Part shown: piece after piece, positions 46,625 through 55,175 of the stretch
Layout: each line of letters opens with the position of its first letter
Position numbering within the stretch: the first letter of the stretch is position 1
NCBI RefSeq assembly: GCF_001522865.1
Contig: NZ_LOWB01000039.1
Span: 21,191-85,190 of the forward strand
DNA length: 64,000 nt
Source of the DNA: Burkholderia sp. TSV86
Lineage (GTDB): Bacteria > Pseudomonadota > Gammaproteobacteria > Burkholderiales > Burkholderiaceae
Direction: 5' to 3'
Program-made: the position numbers and the translations under genes
Notes under the pieces: generated by a model
Database searches by the model: none
Told to the model about the DNA's origin: nothing
Seen by the model: the letters and a program-made list of their open reading frames with translations, nothing else

Positions 46625-47188
46625 ATGAATAAGGCGTTTGTGAAGGAGTCCGACGGGGACGACGAGGATCTCGAACACGCGCAGGCGGCGATCCCGCCCG
46701 GCGCGAAGAACTACATCACGCCAGCCGGTCACCAGCGCTTGCGTGACGAACTGCTGCATTTGATCGACGATGAGCGGCCCGAAGTGGTGAAACTCGTGTC
46801 GTGGGCTGCGTCGAACGGGGATCGTTCGGAAAACGGTGATTACATATACGGCAAGCGGCGCTTGCGCGAGATCGATCGGCGGATCCGTTTCCTGACCAAG
46901 CGCCTTGATCTGGCAGAAGTCGTCGATGCGAGCCGGCAGGAAAGTACGGATCAGGTGTTCTTTGGCGCAACCGTCGATTACGCTACCGAGGACGGCGCCG
47001 AGCATACCGTGACGATCGTCGGCATCGACGAAGTCGATTTGGACCGTGGGCACGTGAGCTGGATTTCGCCTGTCGCGCGTGCGCTGCTCAAGGCGCGGGT
47101 CGGCGATACAGTGACGCTGATGACGCCGCTCGGTCCTCAGCCTATCGAAGTGCTCGACGTTCATTATCCCGCGCCGGGTGTCGCGTAG
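46625..47188 (+). CDS. greB: Transcription elongation factor GreB
   Basis: A 187-residue protein: an acidic N-terminal extension, a coiled-coil arm (KNYITPAGHQRLRDELLHLIDDERPEVVKLVSWAAS...NGDYIYGKRRLREID) carrying the acidic tip residues NGDRSENGD, and an FKBP-like C-terminal domain (YATEDGAEHTVTIVGIDEVD). It helps backtracked RNA polymerase cut its transcript. Confidence 0.93.
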   Translation: MNKAFVKESDGDDEDLEHAQAAIPPGAKNYITPAGHQRLRDELLHLIDDERPEVVKLVSWAASNGDRSENGDYIYGKRRLREIDRRIRFLTKRLDLAEVVDASRQESTDQVFFGATVDYATEDGAEHTVTIVGIDEVDLDRGHVSWISPVARALLKARVGDTVTLMTPLGPQPIEVLDVHYPAPGVA

Positions 47189-47217
47189 CCGCGCGGCGGT
47201 ATTGCAATTCGCAGGCG

Positions 47218-47241
47218 AAAAAAAACGCCCCGGCCGGGGCG
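47218..47241 (-). terminator. Rho-independent terminator of the porin gene
   Basis: The palindrome CGCCCCGGCCGGGGCG on the minus strand is followed by eight T residues. It lies 26 bases past the porin stop and may also stop greB transcripts from the other side. Confidence 0.85.
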
Positions 47242-47267
47242 CTTTCGTCTGTGCCGAAACGCGCGGC

Positions 47268-48407
47268 CTAGAAGCGATGACGCAGCCCGGCGGTAACGAC
47301 GACCTGCTTGTTGGTCGACGACGCGCCGCCCGCGCCGAGGACATAGGAGCCGATGTTCAGACCATCCTGGGTGATGCGCTGGTAGACGCCTTGCAGATAC
47401 ACATCGGTACGCTTCGACAGCGCATACGCCGTTTGCAGGTTGAACTGGTTCCAGCCCGGGTGACGGCCGTCGATATAGCCGGCCGTATACGTGTATGCGC
47501 CCGCGACCGTCCAAGCCGGCGTAATTGCGTAACGGGCATTCACTTCATAGTTGTTGAAGCGCAGGAACGTGCCGTTGAGCGCAATGCCGTTCGCCACGCC
47601 CGACTGGCCAGGGCTGATGAAAAGCGCCTTGTTGATCCGCGATTGCGTGAACACGAAGCCGGCCGTCGCCGGGCCATATGTATAGTTCAGGCCGCCGCCC
47701 CACACGCGTTGACGCTTGCCGACGAACGTGTAGTCGCCGGTTACGGCGCCCGCTTGGTTATTGATCGTCGGCGTCGTGTCGTTATTGAGTTGCAGATAGC
47801 CGGCGCCGACGTTGAAGCCGGCGTAGCTGTACGACACGCCCGCACTGAATGCGCGGTTGTTCGCGAACTGATTGCTGTTCGAGAAGCCGTACAGGCCGCC
47901 GAAGTGCAGGCCGTACCAGTCGGCGCTCGTGTATTTGATTGAATTATTGACCCGGAACGAATTGTTCAGGTTGTCGTTGTCGAACGGGTGAGCAAACTCG
48001 GTGCCGCCGAATTGCGTGCCCGTCAGCGACAGGGGAGCGACGTAATCAACGACGCTATCGTACTGGCGGCCGAGCGTAAGCGCGCCGTATTGCGTCTGCG
48101 ACAGGCCGACGAATGCTTGACGGCCGAACTCGCGGCCATTTTGCTTCAGCGCGCCATTATTGATGCCGAAGCCGTTTTCCAATACGAAAATCGCCTTCAA
48201 GCCGCCGCCGAGATCCTCGGTTCCGCGCAGGCCCCAGCGGCTGCCGTTAACCGAGCCCGAGGTTTCCGACCAGGAGCTGTGGCCGCCTTGATTGTTCGTG
48301 TACGTGATGCCGGCATCGATCAGGCCATACAGCGTCACACTGCTTTGCGCGTGGGCGGCAGTGGCGAAGGCGCCGGAAAGAGCTGCAACGATAAGAGTCT
48401 TTTTCAT
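47268..48407 (-). CDS. Outer-membrane porin, betaproteobacterial type
   Basis: A 379-residue trimeric porin. Signal peptide MKKTLIVAALSGAFATAAHA, then the family's first strand QSSVTLYGLIDAGITYTNNQ, SRWGLRGTEDLGGGLKAIF, the loop-3 region (GREFGRQAFVGLSQTQYGALTLGRQYD) and a C-terminal strand ending LRHRF with the terminal Phe needed for barrel assembly. It lets small polar molecules pass. CGGAGATAAA precedes the start. Confidence 0.94.
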   Translation of the reverse strand: MKKTLIVAALSGAFATAAHAQSSVTLYGLIDAGITYTNNQGGHSSWSETSGSVNGSRWGLRGTEDLGGGLKAIFVLENGFGINNGALKQNGREFGRQAFVGLSQTQYGALTLGRQYDSVVDYVAPLSLTGTQFGGTEFAHPFDNDNLNNSFRVNNSIKYTSADWYGLHFGGLYGFSNSNQFANNRAFSAGVSYSYAGFNVGAGYLQLNNDTTPTINNQAGAVTGDYTFVGKRQRVWGGGLNYTYGPATAGFVFTQSRINKALFISPGQSGVANGIALNGTFLRFNNYEVNARYAITPAWTVAGAYTYTAGYIDGRHPGWNQFNLQTAYALSKRTDVYLQGVYQRITQDGLNIGSYVLGAGGASSTNKQVVVTAGLRHRF

Positions 48408-48825
48408 TGGGTTTATCTCCGTCTAAAACAGGGCCGATGGCAGTCCAACCTGCTTTTCGAAGTTCCCGGCGATTGAGACGAGAAACAGAGCCGGGGAGGG
48501 CATGTTTCGAGCGTGCATCGATGCTCGTTATCAATCAATGCGGAGTGTAAGAGAATGTTGCTGAAATCCGATGGAATCAATTTAAGAAATATTATGTTTA
48601 TGTTTTAGAAATAATTGGTAAGGGACCGGCAACCCTTACCCTATAAGGCTTTGCGGGGAGGTGGGAAAAATCTGACTACAATGAAATGTCTCGTGACGTT
48701 GCGTGATGGCGACAATCCACAGAGGTATGCGCACTGGCATCGCCGGCAACCGCTCATTATTGTCGCTTCGACAATAGAGGTTTGTCAGGACTATGACTAA
48801 TAAAAGAGAGTCAAGTCGTTATACT
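48408..48825. other. Porin upstream region, no gene
   Basis: AT-rich stretch holding the porin promoter. GGTAAGGG (48617-48624) and CCCTTACC (48633-48640) form a perfect eight-base inverted repeat, possibly an operator or RNA hairpin. No convincing reading frame. A TATACT hexamer at 48820 leads into the candidate small RNA. Confidence 0.4.
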
Positions 48826-48915
48826 GAAGATTCTGCTTACTTAAGCAGACTTTTTCGTTGACGGAAAAGATCTCCAAACCTTTGTCGGCGCGACTTCTGG
48901 TCGCGCTTTTTTTTT
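48826..48915 (+). ncRNA. Candidate small RNA with strong terminator
   Basis: TATACT at 48820-48825 could be a -10 element. Beyond it lie a hairpin (TCTGCTT/AAGCAGA, 48832-48849) followed by TTTTT, and a second hairpin (GCGCGAC/GTCGCGC, 48888-48906) followed by nine T residues. No plus-strand gene ends nearby to need such a terminator, so an RNA gene of about 90 bases is plausible. No clear -35 element and no family recognised. Confidence 0.4.
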
Positions 48916-48925
48916 GCGCGCGCGA

Positions 48926-49195
48926 TTATTGCTCGTAGCGGCGCCGGTGGCGGCGCTTGAGTGGTTGAGGGCCGGCGGCTTCGTGAGGCAGCGGCATCAG
49001 CGGTTGCGCCCAGTCTTCCATGATGTAATGACGCGCATCGAGCGGTGACGACAGCAAATTTTGCCAATGATCGCCGTGCCACGTTGCGTCGAATTCACTG
49101 GCGGGCGTCGCGGATGCTGCCGAAGTGCGTCCCGCTAGATTGCTGCGATGCACAATTCCAAGTCGATGTGCGAAGCGTTTGATACCGTTCAGCAT
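48926..49195 (-). CDS. Small basic protein, unknown function
   Basis: An 89-residue protein (MLNGIKRFAHRLGIVHRSN...) ending in a strongly basic tail, KRRHRRRYEQ. AGGAG lies six bases before the ATG at 49195, which decides the start. The middle contains a Trp/His-rich WHGDHWQNLLSSPLDARHYI segment. I recognise no family. Neither signal peptide nor membrane segment is evident. Confidence 0.55.
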   Translation of the reverse strand: MLNGIKRFAHRLGIVHRSNLAGRTSAASATPASEFDATWHGDHWQNLLSSPLDARHYIMEDWAQPLMPLPHEAAGPQPLKRRHRRRYEQ

Positions 49196-49598
49196 GACGA
49201 TCTCCTGCTGCTTCAATGCGCTGTCCAGCGTTGCAAAAGTTTTGGGTTGTCGCAACCCGGAAAAATACCGATCCGGCGTCGATTATCTCGTTCACGGTAG
49301 ATTTTTCTTTTTTGAAATTAAATATGCCCGCTAATCCCGGTAATTGTGACAGGTGTTGTTGCGGCTTATTAATTTTCCGGTGCGAGTGTACCGATTCCAG
49401 TTGTATTTCCATCAAGCTGCATAAGGCGTCACTAAAAATTTTCTTGACTGCGTTGGATTTTTCAATTTATAAAAGCAGCACGCGGGCTCGCGTTGCTTCT
49501 GCCATGTCCATCAGGAGATTCAGGGAGCATCGGAGCCTTGTGTGACCGTATAAGGGCGTAGCCCGTGTGTTATTTAAATTTAGTGGGGAACTAGGAAT
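49196..49598. other. Upstream region of the cold-shock gene
   Basis: About 400 AT-rich bases without a credible gene, between the small basic protein and the cold-shock gene. Cold-shock genes often have long, temperature-responsive leaders, and this stretch may include one. No specific cold-box motif was identified. Confidence 0.4.
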
Positions 49599-49802
49599 AT
49601 GGATACCGGTATCGTGAAATGGTTTAACGATGCTAAGGGCTTCGGCTTTATTACGTCGGACAATGGCGGCGAAGATTTGTTTGCCCATTTTTCCGAAATC
49701 AAGATGGAGGGCTTCAAAACGCTTAAAGAAAATCAGCGTGTATCTTTCGATGTGAAGACTGGTCCGAAAGGTAAGCAGGCTGCGAATATTCAGGCGCTTT
49801 GA
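49599..49802 (+). CDS. Cold-shock protein (CspA family)
   Basis: A 67-residue OB-fold protein with both RNA-binding motifs, KGFGFIT and DLFAHF, and the usual [14 protein letters not shown] opening. It binds single-stranded RNA and helps translation at low temperature. Followed by a strong terminator. Confidence 0.95.
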   Translation: MDTGIVKWFNDAKGFGFITSDNGGEDLFAHFSEIKMEGFKTLKENQRVSFDVKTGPKGKQAANIQAL

Positions 49803-49829
49803 ACGCCTAAAAACCGAGGGCCGTGCAAG

Positions 49830-49851
49830 CCCCCGCCAAGGCGGGGGTTTT
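49830..49851 (+). terminator. Rho-independent terminator after the cold-shock gene
   Basis: CCCCCGCC and GGCGGGGG pair around two bases (effective four-base loop) and are followed by TTTTGATTTTT. Confidence 0.85.
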
Positions 49852-49940
49852 GATTTTTATGGCGAGTAGAATAGCGCTGTAAGCGCCGGGTCTTCGCCGG
49901 CGCGTACCCTAAAAACAGAAAGCGCGATCAGCCCGCCCCT

Positions 49941-51119
49941 ATGACTGCCTTGCCGTTGCACACCCCCGCGATCGACATGCCTCTTGCATTCGTCGATCTC
50001 GAAACAACTGGCGGCTCGGCCGCCGAGCATCGAATCACCGAAATCGGCGTCGTCGAGGTAAGTGCGCAACGCGTGTCGACGTGGACGACGCTCGTCAATC
50101 CTCAGCAGCCCATTCCTCCATTCATTCAGCAACTCACCGGGATCAGCGACGATATGGTGCGCGATGCGCCTGCCTTTGCCGATATCGCGCCTGCGTTGTT
50201 CGAGCGGCTTGAGGGCAGGCTTTTCATTGCGCACAACGCAAGCTTCGACCGGAGTTTTTTGCGTGCCGAATTCGAGCGCGCGGGTTTTGCGTTCGATCCT
50301 GACGTGCTTTGTACGGTGCGGCTGTCGCGCGCGCTTTTCCCGCGCGAGCCCCGGCACGGGCTCGATGCGCTGATCGAGCGCCATGCGCTCACGCCGATGG
50401 GGCGGCATCGCGCGCTCGCGGATGCGGATCTCGTCTGGCAGTTCTGGCAGGAATTGCACAGCGTCGTGCCGCTCGAGCGTTTGCGGGAGCAGATTGCGCT
50501 GGCGACGCGCCATTTCCGGCTCGCGCATGGGCTGACGGATCAGCGCCTGGACGATGTGCCTGCGGGCTGCGGTGTCTATGCGCTATTCGGAGATGAGGAC
50601 GCGCCGCTCTACGTGGGGCGCAGCGTCAGGCTACGGCAGCGGTTGCGTGCGCTGTTGACGGGCGAGCGCCGTTCGTCGAAGGAAATGCGGATCGCGCGGC
50701 AGGTCAGGCGGATCGAGTGGCGTGAAACGGGCGGCGAGCTTGGCGCGCTACTTGCCGAAGCCGAATGGATTGCGGCGCTCCAGCCGGCTTTCAACCGGCG
50801 GGCCGAGCGCGGCGCGCGCCACTCTAGCGCTGGCGCGCAGTGGCCGTTTGACGGTCCGGTCGCATTCGAGGAGCGCGGTGCGGTGGATTTTTTCCATGTG
50901 ATCGATCGCTGGCGCTATGTCGGCGCGGCGCCGACGATCGATCAGGCCGCGGCGCTCGCGGCGCAGGCAAGCCGTCTGGAATCCGACGCGGGCGGGGCGT
51001 CTGCCGTTCGCCGCATTCTGCAGACGCATCTCGCGTGCGGGTTGCAACTGATTCCACTGGCGGGCTTCACCGGCGGCACTCAGCCGACAGCACTAGCGCT
51101 GCCTGCTGCACAGACGTGA
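49941..51119 (+). CDS. DnaQ-like exonuclease fused to GIY-YIG nuclease
   Basis: A 392-residue two-domain protein. Residues 14-175 form a DEDDh 3'-5' exonuclease (FVDLETTGG, HNASFDRSFL, HRALADADLVWQ). Residues 205-290 form a GIY-YIG nuclease domain like UvrC/Cho (GCGVYALFGDEDAPLYVGRSVRLRQRLRALL, then ALLAEAEWIAALQPAFNRR). It lacks the UvrC C-terminal half, so it is probably a repair nuclease, not a polymerase subunit. The C-terminal 100 residues are unassigned. It overlaps the chorismate mutase gene tail to tail by 40 bases. Confidence 0.85.
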   Translation: MTALPLHTPAIDMPLAFVDLETTGGSAAEHRITEIGVVEVSAQRVSTWTTLVNPQQPIPPFIQQLTGISDDMVRDAPAFADIAPALFERLEGRLFIAHNASFDRSFLRAEFERAGFAFDPDVLCTVRLSRALFPREPRHGLDALIERHALTPMGRHRALADADLVWQFWQELHSVVPLERLREQIALATRHFRLAHGLTDQRLDDVPAGCGVYALFGDEDAPLYVGRSVRLRQRLRALLTGERRSSKEMRIARQVRRIEWRETGGELGALLAEAEWIAALQPAFNRRAERGARHSSAGAQWPFDGPVAFEERGAVDFFHVIDRWRYVGAAPTIDQAAALAAQASRLESDAGGASAVRRILQTHLACGLQLIPLAGFTGGTQPTALALPAAQT

Positions 51120-51673
51120 GATAGCGCGATATCGAGTGCATTCTTCTGGTTGGAATCGTAGCGCGTTAGCGTTTTCCAATTCGTGACGCTGCGCGCGAGG
51201 CGTGACGGGCAATCCGGCGCATCGTGCAGCGGTGCGACGCGCGCAAGGGCGCTCAGTAGAGATTGCGTCAGCCGGTCGAGCTGCGGCCGCGTGCTGGTGG
51301 CCAGATCGGGGGCGGGCCCGGTTGGGCCGTGTGTTGCGCGCCAGTTCGCGAACAGCGCATTCTGCGCGGCTTTGCTCGCCGAGATCTGATCTTCGAAGAA
51401 CGCGCGGGCGTAGGCAGGATCGACGCCGCTGCGCTGTGCCCGTTTTTCGACGTCGGCGAGGAGTGCCGCTTCACGCGGCGGGTCCGAGATCGGTTTCTTG
51501 TTGATCCATTTCCACTGTGCGACCGGCTCGGCGAGTGCGAGGCGCTGCGATACGAGCGCGACGAGATTCGTGAGCGGCGTGTCGTCGCCGTCCGCGAAGG
51601 CGATGCGGGGAGTGGCCGTCATGGCGAGGCTGAGCGCGGCGGCAGCAAGACTTGAGCGAAGCGATTGTTTCAT
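51080..51673 (-). CDS. Periplasmic chorismate mutase (AroQ gamma class)
   Basis: A 197-residue protein with a Sec signal peptide (residues 1-28, ending RIAFADG). The mature helical domain contains LVALVSQRLALAEPVAQWKW, EAALLADVEKRA and RAFFEDQISASKAAQ, the pattern of secreted AroQ enzymes (*AroQ). It turns chorismate into prephenate outside the cytosol; the biological reason is unclear. Start supported by family length. Confidence 0.88.
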   Translation of the reverse strand: MKQSLRSSLAAAALSLAMTATPRIAFADGDDTPLTNLVALVSQRLALAEPVAQWKWINKKPISDPPREAALLADVEKRAQRSGVDPAYARAFFEDQISASKAAQNALFANWRATHGPTGPAPDLATSTRPQLDRLTQSLLSALARVAPLHDAPDCPSRLARSVTNWKTLTRYDSNQKNALDIALSHVCAAGSASAVG

Positions 51674-51934
51674 GGCGACAAATGACGATGCCGGCCAGTC
51701 GGGCCGGTGACGGGAAATTCAGAAGAATAAGCGAAGATGCTGCGCAGTGATGCGGCGCAAGCGGGAGATCAGTGGGTGAAGCGAAAAGAGGAACGGCAAA
51801 AACCCGGACCGTTGGCGGAACCCGGGTTCGGAGTGGAGTGCCGAAGCGGCGACGCAAAGGCGCACACGAGAGCGCTCATCGATGGGTGACGGCTGCGATC
51901 GCTTGCCAGTGCGAATGTGAGATGAACAACGCGC

Positions 51935-52081
51935 TTATTTCGGCGCGCACATCTTGTGCTGCTCGTCAAAAAACGCGCGCACATGATCGGGCAACTCGGC
52001 GAGAAATTCGACGGCCACAGGTTCCGGGTCCGGGCTCATCACTTTCTCGGGCGGGGGAATGCGGGTCGGTCTCTCGTCCAT
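51935..52081 (-). CDS. Small acidic protein, 48 residues
   Basis: A short frame MDERPTRIPPPEKVM... ending DEQHKMCAPK. AAGGAG sits exactly six bases before the ATG, which is the strongest ribosome-binding site nearby. The composition (Pro, Glu, Asp) and helix VEFLAELPDHVRAFFDEQ look like a real small protein. I recognise no family, and only synteny across Burkholderia could test it. Confidence 0.6.
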   Translation of the reverse strand: MDERPTRIPPPEKVMSPDPEPVAVEFLAELPDHVRAFFDEQHKMCAPK

Positions 52082-52261
52082 GATTTTCTCCTTGGGATAA
52101 AACAATTATCGATCTCAAGCTCCGGTTCTTGCCAGTAATCAATCGTTAGATTTTGTCTTTGTTGCTTAAACGGTACACGCCGGAGCATGCGTGGGGATGG
52201 CTGCCGGATGCGTGCGTGGATCGGCTTGTTATACTGCGCGCCTCTTTGCCTTGGACTGCGA

Positions 52262-52651
52262 ATGAAACGGTCGACGCGATGGATGAGCCTCGTTTGGCTG
52301 GCGCTGGTACTCAACGTACTGTCGCCCGTCATCGGCTATGCACGCGACGCAGCCATGGCTACCGCGGATGCGCCGTTTACGCTCGAATTGTGCAGTGCGG
52401 CGGGAGCAAAGCGCATCACGATCGCCGACGAAGGCGGCCGGGATGCATCGCAAGCGCATGCAGGCGCCGCGCATTGCGTCTACTGCCCGGGCTTTGCCGC
52501 GAACGTCGCGCTTGGCGCGAGCGCGCCTGCATTGCCGAGCTTCGTGCGCCGGTTCGTTTGCGATTGCCGCAGCGAGCAACGCACCGTTTTTTTGCGCCGC
52601 GGCATGCGCATCGCGCAGCCGCGTGCGCCGCCTGAATCCTCGTTGACCTGA
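52262..52651 (+). CDS. DUF2946 family protein, likely copper-related
   Basis: A 129-residue protein with an N-terminal hydrophobic segment (WMSLVWLALVLNVLSPVIGYA) and the family's cysteine pairs, TLELCSAAG and HCVYCPGF. DUF2946 proteins are often found beside TonB-dependent receptors tied to copper. I chose the ATG at 52262, since the longer frame has no motif. Upstream of the receptor gene on the same strand. Confidence 0.7.
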   Translation: MKRSTRWMSLVWLALVLNVLSPVIGYARDAAMATADAPFTLELCSAAGAKRITIADEGGRDASQAHAGAAHCVYCPGFAANVALGASAPALPSFVRRFVCDCRSEQRTVFLRRGMRIAQPRAPPESSLT

Positions 52652-52802
52652 CCTTTCCCGCTCGTGTGCTGCGTCCGCGTGAGCGCTTTATTGCGCGCGC
52701 GGCGCCTGGTGCCGCCGTTTGGCCTCGTTCGTCGTGGCCGAGCGTGGCGCTTGCTCGCGCATGCAGCGCGTCGCCGACCTCGCTTTCAGGATTCGTTTCA
52801 TC

Positions 52803-55175
52803 ATGCTCAATGCCCTTGCCGCGCGCCGCGCGCGCAGGCAGCTCGCGGCCGCGTGCACTGCGTCGCTCGCGTGGCCCGCCGTCCACGCGGGGGCCAATGA
52901 CGCCGCCGCCGTGGCTTCGTCGTCTGCTTCGCCGGCCGCCACCGCATCCGGCCTTCCGCCCGTTTCGCCGCGCCCGCCGAGCACTGTTGTGGCCACGGCG
53001 CCCGCGCGCACCCTCGACGTCGTCACCGTCACGGCGCGGCGGCCGGCGTTTGCCATTGACACGCCGGGCGTCGTTGAATCGCTCACGCGCGAGCGGATCG
53101 ATTCGCACGTCAACGTGACGACCGAGGATGCGCTGAAATATGCGCCGAATCTAATGGTGCGCAGGCGCTATATCGGCGATCGCAATTCGGTGTTCGCCGG
53201 CCGCGATTTCAACGAGTTGCAGAGCGCGCGCGGGCTCGTCTACGCGGACGGCCTGCTGCTGTCGAATCTGCTCGGTTCGAGCTATTCGTATCCGCCGCGC
53301 TGGTCGCTGATCCAACCGGACGATATCGCGCGCGTCGACGTGCTCTATGGCCCGTTTTCCGCGCTGTATCCGGGCAACTCGGTTGGCTCGACCGTGCAGA
53401 TTACGACGCGCAAGCCCGAACGGCTGGAGGCGTCGGTGTCGACGCAGTTCTTCACGCAGCGCTATCGCGACGATTACGGATATGCCGGCAGCTTCGGCGG
53501 CAACCATCAGACGGCGCGCATTGCCGATCGAGCCGGACGTTTTTGGTATGCGCTGTCGCTCGACCGGCTCGAGAATGACAGCCAGCCGATGCAGTACGCG
53601 AGCCCGAACGCCGCGTACAACCCGAAGCTCGGCGCGAGCGTGCCGGTGACGGGCGCTCGCGCCGACATCGATCCGAACGGCCGGCCGCGCACCATCGTCG
53701 GCGCGCAGACGATCGAGCGCACCGAGCAGATCAACGAGTTGCTGCGCCTGGGCTATGCGTTCACCGATCATGTCGACGCGACGCTTACGCTCGGTCATTG
53801 GGAGAATCACTTCCGGCAGCACGGCGACACGTTCTTGCGCGATGCGGCAGGCAATCCGGTGTACGGCGGCAACGTGTCGTTCGGCGGGCGCAACTCTACG
53901 GTGTCGCCCGCGGCGTTCGCTCCGCAAAGCGGCGATCAGGAGAACTGGCTGTATGGGCTTGGGCTCGACGCAAGGCTCGCATCGGGATGGAGGCTGTCGA
54001 TGGTCGCATCTGGGTACGACGTGTCGCGCGACGTGTTGCGGGCGTCGTCGGGCGTCTCGCCGGCCGGCGCCGGCACGGTGTTCCACGGCGACGGCACGGG
54101 CTGGCGCACGGTCGATCTGCGCGCGGAATCGGCCGACGTGCGCGGGCACCGGCTGTCGTTCGGCTATCACTTCGACACGTACTTCCTGAGCAACGAGACC
54201 TACAACACGCCGGATTGGCAAAGCGCGGTGCCGACGGCGCTCGCCAGTCGCTATCGCGGCAACACGCGCACGCAGGCGCTGTACGCGCAGGACGCGTGGC
54301 GTTTCGCACCCGGCTGGCTGGCCACGCTCGGGTTGCGTTACGAGCGCTGGGATGCCTATGGCGGCGTGCTCGGCAATGCGAACTCGACGCTCGGCTATGC
54401 CGGCCGCAGCGCGAACGCGCTGTCGCCGAAGCTTGCGTTGCAATGGGCGCCCGCCGGTGCGTGGCGATTCAGGCTGTCATTCGCGACGGGCACGCGTTTT
54501 CCGACCGTCGCCGAACTGTTCCAGGGAACGATCTCGAATAACGCGATCGTCAACAACAACCCGAGCCTGCGGCCGGAAAAAGCGATCGATTGGGATTTCA
54601 CCGCGGAGCGTGACGTCGGCGTGGGCATCGTGCGCGCGAGCGTGTTCCAGAGCGATCAGCGCAACGCCATCTATAGCCAGACGACGCTTGCCGGCGCGGC
54701 GACGTACACGAACATCTCGAACGTGGACCGCGTGCGCGTGCGCGGCGTCGAGCTGGCGTTTTCCGGACAGAACGTCGGGCTCAGGGGGCTCGACGTTGAT
54801 GCAAACGTGTCGGCGACGAATGCGCAGATCCTTGCAGATGCGGCCAATGCTGCGTACGTGGGTGCACGCTGGCCGCGGATTCCGCGCATGCGTGCGAATC
54901 TGCTCGCGTCGTATCGCTTCGACGAGCACTGGATGACGAGTCTCGGCGTTCGCTATTCGGGGCGTCAGTTCAACACGCTCGACAACCGGGACGTGAATCC
55001 GAACGTGTACGGCGGCACGAGTTCATATGCGGTCGTCGATCTGAAAGCGCAATACCGGTTCGATCGGCACTGGCTTGCATCGTTCGGCATCGATAACGTG
55101 ACGGACCGCCGCTACTACGTGTTTCATCCTTATCCGGAGCGGACGTTTTATGGAGAGCTGAAATGGGCGATCTGA
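52803..55175 (+). CDS. TonB-dependent outer-membrane receptor
   Basis: A 790-residue receptor. After an N-terminal signal region and an Ala/Pro-rich stretch comes the TonB box-like LDVVTVTARRP, then the plug domain (TTEDALKYAPNLMVRRRYIGDRNSVFAGR, VYADGLLLSN, RVDVLYGPFSALYPGNSVGSTVQITTRKP) and a 22-strand barrel ending ERTFYGELKWAI. Substrate is not certain; the DUF2946 and thioredoxin neighbours suggest copper or a copper complex. Its end overlaps the next gene by 13 bases. Confidence 0.88.
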   Translation: MLNALAARRARRQLAAACTASLAWPAVHAGANDAAAVASSSASPAATASGLPPVSPRPPSTVVATAPARTLDVVTVTARRPAFAIDTPGVVESLTRERIDSHVNVTTEDALKYAPNLMVRRRYIGDRNSVFAGRDFNELQSARGLVYADGLLLSNLLGSSYSYPPRWSLIQPDDIARVDVLYGPFSALYPGNSVGSTVQITTRKPERLEASVSTQFFTQRYRDDYGYAGSFGGNHQTARIADRAGRFWYALSLDRLENDSQPMQYASPNAAYNPKLGASVPVTGARADIDPNGRPRTIVGAQTIERTEQINELLRLGYAFTDHVDATLTLGHWENHFRQHGDTFLRDAAGNPVYGGNVSFGGRNSTVSPAAFAPQSGDQENWLYGLGLDARLASGWRLSMVASGYDVSRDVLRASSGVSPAGAGTVFHGDGTGWRTVDLRAESADVRGHRLSFGYHFDTYFLSNETYNTPDWQSAVPTALASRYRGNTRTQALYAQDAWRFAPGWLATLGLRYERWDAYGGVLGNANSTLGYAGRSANALSPKLALQWAPAGAWRFRLSFATGTRFPTVAELFQGTISNNAIVNNNPSLRPEKAIDWDFTAERDVGVGIVRASVFQSDQRNAIYSQTTLAGAATYTNISNVDRVRVRGVELAFSGQNVGLRGLDVDANVSATNAQILADAANAAYVGARWPRIPRMRANLLASYRFDEHWMTSLGVRYSGRQFNTLDNRDVNPNVYGGTSSYAVVDLKAQYRFDRHWLASFGIDNVTDRRYYVFHPYPERTFYGELKWAI

